A stretch of DNA of 64,000 nucleotides from Pelodera strongyloides. Its lineage: Eukaryota; Nematoda; Chromadorea; Rhabditida; Rhabditidae. Shown in pieces: positions 25,201 through 35,882 of the stretch (positions within the stretch are counted from its first letter, which is position 1; each line of letters opens with the position of its first letter). The stretch lies in the NCBI GenBank assembly GCA_036852015.1, contig JAANDG010001202.1, positions 1-64,000 of the forward strand. Direction: 5' to 3'. The notes beneath the pieces were generated by a model, which saw nothing but the letters and a program-made list of their open reading frames with translations, did not search any database and was not told where the DNA came from. The position numbers and the translations under genes were made by a program.

Positions 25201-27523
25201 TCAGTTCAGTGGATGAAAACAAGGCCGGGAATACATTGGTACGACGATCCATTAGATGGAGAAGCAGCTAAATAATTGTATTTTATACAGCAACACACAG
25301 AGCAAAGGTAACTCTTTTAGTGTAAGCTGGTACGGTAAAATAGTTCAACCTGCTGCTTTACCGGCCATCAGCCTTACCCAAAGATTAGCTTATTCACGAT
25401 ATTGGTAATCACACAATATACCGTTAGTCGTGAAGTATAATTGTAAAAGATGCTATAATCAGAAATAGTAGCCCATTGTAAAGTTGCCAACGAATTATCA
25501 TTTGGGGTTGTCCGATAAAAGGCTTGTGACGGAGTTTATCTTCGTCTTTTTTTTTTAAAGAAAATTAGAATCTCAAGTTCGCTGTCGCGTAATGAATAAT
25601 ATATAGACAATAATGGAGCACTTACAAAGAACCCGTGAAACACTGGCATGCTAATGAAACGTTTGATGAAACTCCAAACAATCACCATCATATTCTAGCG
25701 ACCGTAGCCACATAATACTATATGCATAATAGAAAACTACGTAGAAACAGTTTACCTCCTCAACGGGGATAAGTAGCCTTCGCTGCTCTACACTCAGTGC
25801 ATTGGGCAGTTTCACGAGATTGTAAATGAGCTTCTTCATCAGAGAGCGTAGTCCCTTGTAGTCGACCAGATGCAGGTTATTCTAGAAAAAGCCGTTCCCA
25901 TCAATAATAATTGATTATGAAAAAAATCCTCAACCTTACTTTGCGTAAATAATAACGTCACATCTAGAGACGCTCCTTTTACAATCCATAGATATGCAGA
26001 GTGCTTCCCATAATTACAATCTGAAGACAAGAAATACCTAATCTAATGGTTTAAACCTACATGATGAAACATTTTGAATGTGAGCTTTAAAACACGTCAA
26101 TACTACGCATTAAAACAAAAAGTTACAGAAACTAGCTAAACTACGGTACATTAAATTTGTTACGCGAAATACTCAGATAGCACTTGCGCCTATATAGATA
26201 AACAATCAAGGACGCTTTCCAACCAAAGTATAACCAAATCCAAACCTTTATCTCCTTGAACTTATTCGAGTTGAACTTGCTGCGAAGCGTAAAATCAGCA
26301 GTCATCGCCATCGTTTCAATATAAACGCTGAAACAACGAATGACAACTTGCGAAGGACTCTTTCTTGTACAGTTCTATAGTTCCATTCGTAATTCGTCAC
26401 TTCATTCAATTAGCAATATCGCCAGTATTCAGAATGCGCGATAATCTTCGCAGACTCTTCAGGACCAGATTCTCGCCTTTGCAACAAAAGGCGCTCATAG
26501 CTATTTTCAAATACTCACCTAGCCGGCACAATACCCTTTTCGTAAGCAATCTTCACCACCTTGTCGACTATGGCCTCGACTTCTCCACGGAAAGGTGACG
26601 CTTCTTGCGCAAACTTGACCAAATCCTCCAGCGCTCTCTCCTTTTCAAGCTGAAAAGTACCAGTACAGTACGCCATACATGTCCGATAATGACACATCAA
26701 CATCATGATTTAGAAGACGAAGGCCCTAAGCTCAAATCCTAGGTCCAAGTCCCCACGGATATCACGAGTGCTAGGGATTTTACCTTACGCCCACATGTTT
26801 TAGACGAGACAACCTAGAACCCGTCCAAGTTATAATTCGATAGAAATGACCTAAGTACTTTGATTAAGTACCTTACCTAAGGTAACGTCTTTATCTTAGT
26901 TACACAACTCACATCGTTCATCTTGCCGAGCATGTGCCCTAAACTGTGGAGCAGAATCTCGTCGATTTCCTCACGGGCCGAGCCCATGTCCCAGAACATC
27001 ACGCGGATATCCTTCTCTTCCTCAAAACAAGTATATGCAAACTTGCAAACAAATATGTGTGTACGAACAGTGAACGTCTAAAGATACATAGAACTTCTAC
27101 CAGCTCCCATAAACACTTAAAAGTGCTGATAAAAGTTATACATTGACGTGCATTTGAGCTCTACATTTTGTACGTATACCGATTGCTCACTATATGTGTT
27201 GTATGTGCATGTGAATGTGGTTGTGTGTGTGTGTGTGTGTTTGTATGTGTATGTATGTGTGCATGTGTGTGTGCATGGGAATCTGTGTATGTGTGTCTGT
27301 GTGTGTGTGCGCCTCTGTCTGTGTACTTGTGTGTGTGTGTTCCCACTGTTCATTATCATCGCCCGTCCTACGCATAGCAAGTGTACAATCATAAAAACCG
27401 GAGACCTACCAAGTGTGCTCGTATCTTATGCCTCATCAACTCGACGTCATCGTCTCTGTGTTCTCTGGCATAAGCCCGATCATCAGAATCCTTTCCACTT
27501 TCCTCACTCTCATCCTTGACCAT
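7253..27523 (-). CDS. MED23: Mediator complex subunit 23 (MED23/Sur-2), complete
   Basis: MED23 is a tail subunit of the Mediator coactivator in the nucleus. It links activators (ELK1, E1A-type, Ras/MAPK outputs; sur-2 in worms) to RNA polymerase II. Forty exons (transcript order): 27410-27523, 26913-27020, 26519-26649, 26246-26327, 25756-25881, 25157-25267, 24756-24884, 24637-24710, 24349-24396, 24195-24302, 24049-24156, 23957-23996, 23645-23734, 22895-22980, 22693-22749, 22487-22589, 21304-21412, 20902-21041, 20631-20730, 20341-20468, 19925-20059, 18958-19057, 18438-18605, 17965-18125, 13743-13861, 13156-13270, 12359-12504, 11845-11944, 11383-11505, 11045-11144, 10649-10747, 10300-10417, 10084-10192, 9609-9771, 9350-9468, 8383-8532, 7944-8077, 7644-7731, 7437-7505, 7253-7318. 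Sum 4374 nt, 1457 aa; every phase joins. Family matches include VDYKGLRSLM, GRDELMWILLQY, LDSLTLQAKK, PFDRLLLALAAHP, NAVGLLLAALPPPY and MICDLFYQLKYL. Exons 7-10 are the least certain. The start has a TTTCAG acceptor 4 nt upstream. Confidence 0.97.
8853..9335. mobile_element. TTAA-flanked MITE, family D (AGGGATAGGTTCACCTCG) in MED23 intron 35
   Basis: Very long near-perfect inverted repeat (about 200-bp arms) starting AGGGATAGGTTCACCTCGAA, with TTAA at both ends. It lies wholly within the intron between MED23 exons at 9350-9468 and 8383-8532. Its right end is only 15 bp from the exon. A diverged relative is at 49483-49746. Confidence 0.85.
11228..11332. repeat. (GA)n/(GT)n microsatellite in MED23 intron 29
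   Basis: GAGAGA and GTGTGT runs in the intron between MED23 exons at 11383-11505 and 11045-11144. Confidence 0.9.
12066..12253. mobile_element. TTAA-flanked MITE, family E (AGCAGTATTGTACCTGC)
   Basis: Inverted repeats of about 70 bp (AGCAGTATTGTACCTGCTTT ... AAAGCAGGTACAATACTGCT) flanked by TTAA, in a MED23 intron. The interior shares the ATTTGCATATGATACGCAT-like core with the element at 29617-29787. Confidence 0.85.
13359..13477. mobile_element. MITE, family F (GAGGCCACATTCACCACTCC), degenerate
   Basis: Starts GAGGCCACATTCACCACTCC and ends TGAATATGGCCTC. A better copy is at 31917-32048. It lies in a MED23 intron, near the 3' splice side of the exon at 13156-13270. A 165-aa open frame runs through it on the + strand and has no coding appearance. 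Confidence 0.65.
14336..14343 (+). promoter_or_regulatory. TATA box of the nested gene
   Basis: TATAAAAG, 54 bp upstream of the ATG at 14397. This is the canonical spacing for transcription to start about 30 bp downstream. It indicates that the nested gene has its own promoter inside the MED23 intron. Confidence 0.65.
14397..17660 (+). CDS. Secreted cysteine-rich repeat protein nested in MED23 intron 24 (unknown family)
   Basis: I do not recognise the family. Eleven exons: 14397-14960, 15032-15274, 15373-15456, 15544-15684, 15768-15893, 15972-16277, 16359-16442, 16528-16668, 16747-16872, 16953-17255, 17340-17660. They total 2439 nt (812 aa plus stop), and every intron is in phase 0. The protein starts with a signal peptide (MSFVILTLLTALPICLG). 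It then has alternating amphipathic helical segments with regularly spaced Cys, a Gly/Ser linker (SGSGAGSGSGS) and Thr/Ser-rich linkers (TTTTVTTAAPTT) likely to be O-glycosylated. The block from mid-exon 2 to mid-exon 6 is repeated as mid-exon 6 to mid-exon 10. Each repeat carries ECELFILLVQELFLDINVVY, TSEEKALFFIELITSIKT, TLEYTVECNYNIRQACQE and ELKNCLTYPKYTDE. No transmembrane segment is seen after the signal peptide. An extracellular, perhaps intestinal or cuticular, role is only a guess. It lies antisense to MED23 and contains none of its exons. Confidence 0.87.
15160..17140 (+). repeat. Tandem duplication of a 0.98-kb exon block within the nested gene
   Basis: Equivalent exon starts are offset by 986, 984, 979 and 981 bp (15373/16359, 15544/16528, 15768/16747, 15972/16953). 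Exons and parts of the introns, such as GTACAGAATTG after exons 4 and 8, are nearly identical, so the duplication is recent. Confidence 0.9.
17718..17723 (+). terminator. Poly(A) signal of the nested gene
   Basis: AATAAA 57 bp after the TAA stop of the nested gene. It still lies within the MED23 intron, about 240 bp before the next MED23 exon. Confidence 0.6.
18337..18350. repeat. Poly-C tract in MED23 intron
   Basis: Uninterrupted run of about 13 C on the + strand, in the intron between exons at 18438-18605 and 17965-18125. Confidence 0.8.
19203..19852. mobile_element. Large fold-back/MITE in MED23 intron 21, related to family G
   Basis: Inverted arms include GCAAAAAAAGTTATTCCCTG with GAATAACTTTTTTGCCGTAA, and TAGTCAGAAACATATTTTA with TTTCTGACTACGGTAG. 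Its subterminal motifs match the element at 56972-57423. Boundaries are approximate. Confidence 0.65.
22420..22441. repeat. Short (GA)n tract in MED23 intron
   Basis: A GAGAGA run in the intron between exons at 22487-22589 and 21304-21412. This intron (about 1.07 kb) sits where roughly 40 residues known in vertebrate MED23 are not found. Confidence 0.7.
23269..23350. repeat. Two-copy 40-bp direct repeat in MED23 intron
   Basis: The unit CAGCAAAGAAAAAGAGGAGG followed by GCGCGAGAAATT occurs twice in tandem, with minor differences. Confidence 0.75.
27218..27346. repeat. (TG)n microsatellite in MED23 intron 1
   Basis: GTGTGT/TGTATG repeats of about 130 nt in the intron between MED23 exons 1 and 2. 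The long open frames here on both strands are artefacts of low complexity. Confidence 0.9.
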
Positions 27524-27529
27524 AATTCT

Positions 27530-29616
27530 GAAAGCATAAGGAAGTTACGAAGAAAAAAGGTTACAAATACCGTACAGTTCAAGTACGATAGAAAACAGGT
27601 CACCGTGAAGCACTCAGTTTCAGAAGAGTAGAATAACGACATATTCATGACAAGCAAGTGGAGCAAGCAGATCTGCCATATTTCTAACATATTTTTCCTC
27701 TCTTCTTCCATAGCAATATTTCAATAGTAGTTCAATTGTCAACGGTTGTTCAATTGTTCAATAGTAACTATTCACTAGCCCCTCTACCCTCCGTCCACAA
27801 AGAAAACATTTCTTCAAAATTCACTACAAATTGTGCTAAATGAACTACAACTACTTGCACGCTAATTTTTTACGCCACCCACTCACAACAAATTCACACG
27901 CAAATTTCGCAACAAAAAATGCGCACCCCGCATCCACGTGAGTAAATTTTTTCTAAATGAGACCCGGCACGAAGCATGTCAATGTCCTCATTTACAATAG
28001 TGAATTACCTAACAGGGTACTTCTGAAAACGAAAGTAAATAAATCCCCCTTCCCCCTCTTTAATATATTTATCTTTAACTATCTTTAAAAGACATACTTC
28101 CACGATAACACGGATGCTTACGTATTTGACCGTGCGAAACTGAAATCCTATATGGGAAACGTCTACTAAAGCACAACTCCGAACCCACGCAAAACTGCCT
28201 TTCAACCTTTCACAATCACAACATAAAATGGGATATTGGATATAACTTCCATATTTCCTCCTTTATACAATTAGTCACGAATACTAGAAAACGGCCCTAA
28301 ATGTTTACAGTAATCTTCACTTAATGGCAATTAGCGTATCTTCATGAAAAAGAGCCACCTCGACTAAAAAACAATGCCATCATTCGTGGACCTATTCACT
28401 AACATATAGATTCCCAAAATTCTGAATTGATAAATTTAGAACCACACACTTGTATACCTCGAAAATATACTGTACTCCCGTCTCTTAGAATTAGCCTCTA
28501 CCTCGGGGAATTCTCAAATATTCCTTTTTAGAAAATAGCATAGAAACGAGTGAGTGTCAATCCAAAGAATCGCGCAGTTGCAGCGCAAAAAGGCATAACG
28601 ATACAACCCACCGCGCCGGCTCCCTAATTCTAAAAAGTGCGCCAAAGGTGTGCCACGTCTTCGCCGCGTGCTGTTTTATCCTTAGAGCCTTAGATGTGCC
28701 ACTAATCTAATCTCTCGAACTTCCCCAAAGATGCCCTTTTCACACAAAAAAAGCTCTAGGTGATCCCAAAGTAAAGAAACGCGAAAGACCCTCGCCCAAA
28801 TTAGGTTCGTTTGTGGAATTTCGAATAAGAGGAGGTAGGAGAAGTAAGAGGGCCACCTCGGGACCGAGATTGGGCCTCTAGGCCACAAATTGGGGAACTC
28901 GTCCCCGCAAAGCAATGAACACCAAGTAAATACCCAATACGATAGATGAAGACGTTCGGACGTTCTCCAAAGTAAACACGATTTAGGTTCTGCTAAATTA
29001 GCCTCAAATGAGAATTCTGTCTTACCCAAGAACAAATGGGTAGAAATAGAAAATACTTCACCAACAAACAAATATACGAAACCTGCCGCAAAACATTGAT
29101 CATGGAAAAGAATCGAATCAATAAAGATCACTGCTATTATTACTAGCAACACCGTACTATCATCTATTATTACTATTATTACTAGCAATACCATACCCAG
29201 CTAAGTGGACTATATATACAAAACATCAGCCCCCGACCTAGGAATAGGCAAATCCTTCATGTTACTTACAATACATTCCAGAAATAAACCACAAGTACAC
29301 CATTTTAGATACACCACAAAGGATGCCATTCACAATATGATTAAACCACTAAAAATACACTAACAACGTTTCAATATACAAAAATCTTTATTATACATAT
29401 GTATACGACTATCACAGTCAGCAAGTCAAAAGAAACTCCATATAAACATTCCATTCAATTCACTAGCTAATAAATATGAAAGTATAAGTCTATAGAATCG
29501 TTTCGTTTTGGTTCACGTATAACCTACAATACAAGTGTAACGTATCAAAAAAAATTGCTACACGAATACAACTACAATAACAAAATACAGAATCAATCAA
29601 TATAATATAAACTCAC
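27530..29616. other. MED23 upstream region, no gene recognised
   Basis: AT-rich. A minus-strand open frame at 28682-29194 (170 aa, hydrophobic) has no family match that I can recall and no supporting splice structure, so it is not called. The MED23 promoter, and possibly a 5' UTR exon, would lie here. Confidence 0.45.
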
Positions 29617-29787
29617 TTAAAGCAAAATGCTAGCCCCTTTGCAAAATTTGCATATGATAAGCAAATCCTATGTATCCTATGCTAATTTTGCGCGATCGTC
29701 CACGGCAATCGCGCAAAATTAGCATAGGATACATAGGATTTGCTTATCATATGCAAATTTTCCAAAGAGGCTGGCATTTCGCTTTAA
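29617..29787. mobile_element. TTAA-flanked MITE, family E-related
   Basis: TTAA-flanked inverted repeat: AAGCAAAATGCTAGCCCCTT on the left, CTGGCATTTCGCTT on the right, with internal AAATTTGCATATGATAAGCA arms. Intergenic. Confidence 0.85.
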
Positions 29788-30302
29788 TTAAGAAAAGAAG
29801 AACCTCACAAACATATGAAAGAAAACGAAAAACATAATACTTGAGCTCAGAAATAGAGATATTCAGAGACCCCAGGACGTGATATTATATAAGCAATTCA
29901 CAAATACACAAGAGTACAAATACAAACAGAATTTAAATCTAGGATTATTTCGTTAGAATGCAAGGTTAGAAGGAATCTCAAATTCAAATGAAAGAATGGT
30001 GCGCATATAACTAAACCTAGACTTAAATGATAATATCTTCGGCCACATAACTTAGATATACAATGTATCTCAAAGCAAATTTCTACTAAGAAATAAGGCA
30101 AACATGGACTGTACAACCATTTGGATGCTTTAATTTAATACATAGTAGATTCTAAATGTGCGATCAAAAACCGAAACAATAATTTTAAGTAGGCTAGCCT
30201 CAATAATCACTATCATATTAACTATAAAAAAAAACATTAAAACTCCAAGTGTAATGCGACTAGAAATCGCCCGCTAATGGAGCGTGCAAAAGAAGAAACA
30301 AT

Positions 30303-30449
30303 AGCCCGTATTCTCGGGTCGATGGAAACGTTCCGTTTGGGAAATCCTTTCTATGCAAATTTCTCGACTATCTAGACTAGCTGGAGGAAAAATTTGCATA
30401 CGAATGAGCTCCCAAATGGAACATTCCCGCCGACCCGAGAATACGGGCT
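30303..30449. mobile_element. MITE, family H (AGCCCGTATTCTCGGGTCG)
   Basis: Inverted repeat AGCCCGTATTCTCGGGTCG / CGACCCGAGAATACGGGCT with internal GGAAACGTTCC-like arms and ATTTGCATA cores. Single copy in this window. Confidence 0.85.
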
Positions 30450-30548
30450 AATCATAAAGCTCTGTTTAGGAAGCTCAAATGAAACAATGACTAGAACATT
30501 GGAGCAAACATATAACAAACGAAATCGCAGCCATTAAAGCATCAACTA

Positions 30549-33398
30549 CTACAACAAGCAATAAAACGTAAATAATAATCCAAATACATACGTGCTAACT
30601 CTCTGAGATCCCGATATTGAAGTGTTATCTCTATGATGCCTACTTACAAAGTGTGACGTCTTACTGGGGTTTGTGTGTGCCGAAAGTGCCGTAGGCGTCG
30701 TTGGCGCCTCGTGCTCAGATTTGTGGTGCTGGTGCTTGTGGTGACCATGGTGTCCAGGGGTGTGGTGGGGTGCCGCCGAGACTACGAGCCGGTTCCCCTT
30801 GCGGACAGAGTGATAGACAAGGTCCGTAAAGACGTCCGTAGGCACGGTCGTGGAAGGAGGCTGCACCGTGGTGTCAGAACATGTACCTAAATGTTAAAAC
30901 ATGTAAAATGTAAATGTACCCAAATCAGGAAATTCACCTAACTGTAAAGGCCAGCCTTCATTTACTACATATAGCCCACATCACAGCGTACTGTAGTGAA
31001 AGAATATATTTCCATAAATAATATTGATAAACAGAAGCACAGTTTCGATGCAGGTCGATCATATTAGGTGGAAAGTGAAAAGAGCCTTTACAACCAGGCA
31101 ACTAACACACAATCAATTGTTGAACGTGTTATAGAATGTCCATATTCTTTTCTCCATGGGTAAAGATTTAAACACCAAATGAAACCCTAGTACAGGATTG
31201 TCCATCTAAGCCGCACGTACTTCTCATTGAAAATGACTTTATAGAATTAAGCAAACCCAAAGCTCAGGATGTGACGACCATTGTAAAAAGCAAAAAAATA
31301 ATCCTTCAATCCGCGTAAAGTACATAACCTTTTGAAAAGACTCAAGACCATTCGACCATTTCAGTTGCAAATTTGCAAATTGCAAAAGAAAACTTCTAAT
31401 CTGGCAGATTATTCGCGCATAGATTTTCACATGGAAAGTCGAATACGCAATACGCCAAAAGCTACTAAAACCAGATTTATTTCTTTACAGATTGAACATA
31501 GTTATTGGAACGTCCTACTATTTTCCAAGCGACACCACACCTAGAACCTCAAATACATACAGTACGCCACAAGACCAGGATCAATTAAAAAAACTACCGT
31601 ACCTGGGAAATACTGCTGACATTGCGAGTCGAGACAGACGCATCGTTGTATGGTCGCATTATAGGGGAGTTGGTGAGTGTCACAACCGATCAGACCGTCT
31701 TCTGGGGGATGACAACCTGAAGTTAAAGCAATTGATAAAGTGATATGTAGAATCAAGAATCATGCACTAACCACCCTCGGTTTGTCTAGATCTACACTCA
31801 TCACGTATGAACATTACGCTCAAAGAACTGAAAACTGTATCGAACGATATGCTTCCTGAATTCTGACTTCTAAAGTGAAAATACTAGTCCAGTAAATCTG
31901 TCATCCCTACGACATCCAGAGGCCACATTCACCACTCCGATTCCCTCGGGGAAATCGTCCCTGGGGACAGCAAATATCATCTTAATGACACGCAGAGAAA
32001 AAGACGGGGAATTCCCGTGGGGAATTGAGTGGTGAATATGGCCTCTGGAGCAGTAGCTAGTAGGCTAGGATGAGGTTTACCAACAACAGGCAACCAGGAA
32101 CGGAGTTCGAATAATTCACGGATCTTACATTTGCCACAATCTCACATGGCGGCCAGGAGGTCACTAACCATCCGTACATGTTCATGTCGGGACGATTACG
32201 TCACCCATGTTTATATGTTCAAAATGGGAAAATCTTCATTCACTCGCGCAACTACCTCAAATTTGATTTGCCGAGTGGCCGCCAAGCAAAAATAGATGAA
32301 AAGACTGCGTTTAGAAAAGGTAGTTGATAAAGGCGGCGCCAGTGCAAGTCAGACGTTCCCAACAACAAGAAAGAAGTGTTATTTAAAAAAAAATCGTTCT
32401 TCGCCGGTGCTAAGAATAGTTTTTTTTTCCATGGAAATAAACAAAGACGATCTGAGTGTTTATAAACTGTACTAAACAGCGATCAAAGCTAAACGTGGAT
32501 GTAGAAATAAACAATAAAAGTTGTACTTGCTAAAAGACAACAGCTATTAAGGCAAAGCACAATAGTTTGTAATTATTCTCTACCTCCCACCTCATTGTCA
32601 AGTTGAAACTCTTGGAAACTCTTGCTGGTTTACCCAAGCTACTATAACTATAGACATATACTATGACCTGCCACTCAACATCATATAACTCTTCACCCAT
32701 GTTACATACAAACATCTCCATTGCATTACCTAATCAGCTGTAAATGTAAATCATATCACCCCGCAAGAAAAGCTGAACATATTCCCACATATAGGCCTCA
32801 AACATTACACAGCCCGCAGCCGGCACCAGGCCCCAGCAAAATAACATGATCATCTTACATTTGCTTCGACAAACAAATTGCATCCCGTGCCAAGGAGAAC
32901 ACGTAGATGTGTGTGAAAGAATGAAGGGAAAAAAACACAAAATTGCCGAGAAAGAGGCGTTCAATTGACTGTGATATCCAATTACAACATGCCTGGCCAT
33001 GATAAAGAAGCGAATAAAGAAAAGTGGTTTGATGTGATAGAGCTGAATCAATTTATCAGTTAGATGCTATCTGCAATCAAGAGAAACAGGTGCAGACAAC
33101 TGAGACAACACATAAGGCGACAGCGAATACAGCTATACTATCAAAAACAGTAAGCATCCGAATATGTATCCACAATCCGTAATCCCCACACACGATAGAA
33201 ATATCTGCGTACTAGCGTACTGTCCAAAGGACAAGCGAACGCATCCACAAACAAATAAACAAAACCCTTACCTGATAGTATAAACGTGGATTCGGGAGAG
33301 GTTACGGTAGCCCTAAGGCACGCCAATCCGTGGCCGCACACTTTGGCAACAGGACGGCAACACGATGAACGGAAGACGCGAAGACCACCGCCGTACCA
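30549..33398 (-). CDS. Cysteine-rich His/Thr/Pro-rich surface protein, GPI-anchor-like C-terminus (5' end not found)
   Basis: Three exons join in phase: 33272-33398 (starts in phase 0, so upstream exons exist), 31603-31716, 30549-30886 (ends at TAG). Each internal boundary has a good splice site: TTCCAG and GTAAGG, TTCAG and GTACGG, TTTAG. Exon A has a Cys-rich part (SSCCRPVAKVCGHGLACLR). Exon B contains GCHPPEDGLIGC and QRCVCLDSQCQQ. Exon C has a Pro/Thr/His-rich stalk (VQPPSTTVPTD, HHGHHKHQHHKSEHE, APTTPTALSAHTNPS). The C-terminus is NTSISGSQR followed by STYVFGLLFTFYCLL and stop: small residues and then a short terminal hydrophobic segment, as in GPI-attachment signals. An internal GTAAGT near 30647 could give an alternative form. 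The family is not recognised. The C-x-C...C pattern loosely recalls nematode Ly6-type ectodomains. The signal peptide exon lies upstream of 33.4 kb and I did not find it. Confidence 0.62.
31917..32048. mobile_element. MITE, family F (CAGAGGCCACATTCACCACTCC)
   Basis: Inverted repeat: GAGGCCACATTCACCACTCC on the left, GAGTGGTGAATATGGCCTC on the right, with CCTCGGGGAA/TTCCCGTGGGG arms. It lies in the intron between exons A and B of the cysteine-rich gene. Confidence 0.85.
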
Positions 33399-35788
33399 CT
33401 GGAAATGGAGAAATTAATCAAAATTAATCAAAACCAAACATTCAACAAGCACAGTGGCTGACTGACTGGAAAGGCAATTCAGTAAGCAATTGGACGTGAA
33501 CACAATTTGCATCCCAATAGTTTTCATTCCCCCATAACAGGATGATTTTTAATTCCTATTCTGAAAGGAGCTCATATCTCGATATGAAACAATGCACCCG
33601 TATTTTGAGGTCAAGCTAGTGCAATGTTTCACGGGTCCCATTTAACATTTTATCCAAACAGATCAGCAATCCAAACGACTTCAGATAGTTCAAGAATTCT
33701 CGTAAATCGTAAAGTGAGAAGTATTTTTTTTTAGAGCAAATAACTTTAACCGAAGACTCTATTTTGAACAAGTCAACATGTGTTTCTTATATTAATTAAT
33801 TTTAATTATAGTTATGTATTCTATCTCAATGCAATAAAAAAAATAATGTTGACCGCGCAATATCCCGTTCACATTATGTTTTGAATTAAACAAATAACAA
33901 AAACCACAACCCCGCTATTTACTTCAAGAGACAGCAATGCAAATCCCCCTGCAAAAACGATGGTAATTAACTGTTACGAGCTGCATGAAAAACCAGGTGC
34001 ATAATCGTAATCCAAAAAAAAGATAAAACATAAAAAGATAAACTGATCCCCATTCACAAACTAATCCTATAAGGCATATAAGATTAATTGAAAACGTGGA
34101 AGATGAAGGGGAGATTATATTATATTCATATTAGATTCACATCCGTGCCGTGCTCATAAACTCAAAGTAAATACGCACAACAAAAACCGCATAAAAAGAG
34201 GATTTAATTCTAAGCTAAGCACTGCCTACAGTGCCTACGCTTTCACAATGTATGGTACGGAATGCGTGTAACCAAAGTTCACTTAAAAGTGTATAAAAAA
34301 GAGTACATATCTCGTTATTCGGGAAAAATTCTTTGTTTACGATTATGTTCCGGCTAGGCTAACTCCTTTACACGTAAATCAAAAGACCCTGAGCGCTTAG
34401 AGGTGAATTTTGGAAACTCAGAACCCTAAGTTGGGTCTTAACCGTAAATGATATGAACGCCGCAAAGTACAAACGCCGCCTTGTAAATTGATAATAAAGA
34501 CGAGACGCTAGACGCCCTAAAATCTTATTTAACTTCATTTCTTTCCATTTACATCCATCTCCAACGCAATAATACCCGTTAGTGCACTGCAACAATATCT
34601 TACTTAGTGTCGGGTGTCTGAAGCGCAAAAAACGTTCAACGTCTTGAATTTCAAATTTCAATGTGTTAGAGGCACAGGTCACAATAAACAAATGCATATA
34701 CAGGGGTGACAGTGAGGGTATTTCTCAAGTCTCGCTGACAACCTGACAAGACCTAGTCCGTCGCGTCGGTGCCGGCCTGCAGCGGCAGAGGCCTTAACTC
34801 CCTAACAATAAGTTGATTCCTCGAATCAAATAAGGATTCCAAATTGCAACTCAGATTCATAAAGCTATCATCCTATCAGCCAACGAACAACTACATTAAA
34901 GTCACCCGAAATCTTTACAAAGGTACACCAAACAACAAAGAAACCATAAGTGGATAAGTCATATTAATATAAGAACTATACTAGAGAAAATTAATTTTCT
35001 GTATCAGAGCTATATAAACTTACTGAGTAATAAAATTCCATATCTGAAGTAATAAACTTCAATACACAACAAATTCAAATATCTTCTATCTATCGGCTAG
35101 GCAGGCTATCGTGGCCGGACGCCGGATGTTACACACTTGGTGACTTGGTCATCTAGGTATCAAATTGCCTACAGCCATCGGTATACATTTATTTGTTCTT
35201 AATTCACTGGCCCCACTTTGACTAACTTCCTTTTCTATAGTCAACATCTCCAATTACAACGTGCCCCCTATCCTTCAGTAGCCCGTTCACAATTTCACAC
35301 CTTCCCGGGAAAACAACACAAGTATCGCACGCGAAGAAAACCCCCCTGATTACACAACCTATATATGCATATATACATAAATGTGTATCAAAAAACAGAC
35401 ACCGCAAAAAAAAATCGCTACACGGCAGAACTAGAATTATCAGTCTATTAAGAGTACATAACCTACTTAAGCAGTTTCGCGTTTCCGAAACAGCTGTTAA
35501 ATACTCAATAAAGTTTCGATCGTCAAGCCAATAACCGCGTTTTTACCGATTCAAATTTACATTTTCGGTGAAACATAGCGTTGTTGCTCCGACTTAAGGC
35601 CAGAAAGATCAAATAGAAGAAGGCTCGCATGGCTCTTCGAAATTAAAAACTTCGAGTGCTAAATCCGCTACTATAAAAGCTCAAAAAGCAAATCAGCTAA
35701 TCCTAACTAAGTTCAGCTTCTACTGCATTTGTATTTACCACCATCCAACTTTTTTATACTCGAGAAAGAATAAAAACGCATTGCAATC
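33399..35788. other. Gene-poor AT-rich region
   Basis: No convincing exon on either strand and no repeat of note. The upstream exon(s) of the cysteine-rich gene should lie in or beyond this region. Confidence 0.45.
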
Positions 35789-35882
35789 TCATTTCTGCTC
35801 CTTGGAGCTCTTTGCAATCTTATGAATATCTTTTGAATGCGCATTTACGTAGGCGCCCGCATTGTTAACGAAAAGACATCCG
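35789..35882 (-). CDS. Possible terminal exon of an unidentified gene
   Basis: A TTGTCAG acceptor is followed by one phase nucleotide and 31 codons: GCLFVNNAGAYVNAHS, KDIHKIAKSSKEQK, stop. GC content rises locally above the flanks and the translation looks protein-like. No partner exon was found, so this may be chance. Confidence 0.2.

Noticed and set aside
27117..27519. His/Thr-rich and Cys/Val-rich frames
   Set aside because: Low-complexity TG/CA repeat in MED23 intron 1; only 27410-27523 (minus) is coding.
28682..29194. 170-aa minus-strand open frame
   Set aside because: Hydrophobic, AT-rich composition (VLLVIIVIIDD repeated), no family motif, no splice context. Likely chance in AT-rich DNA.
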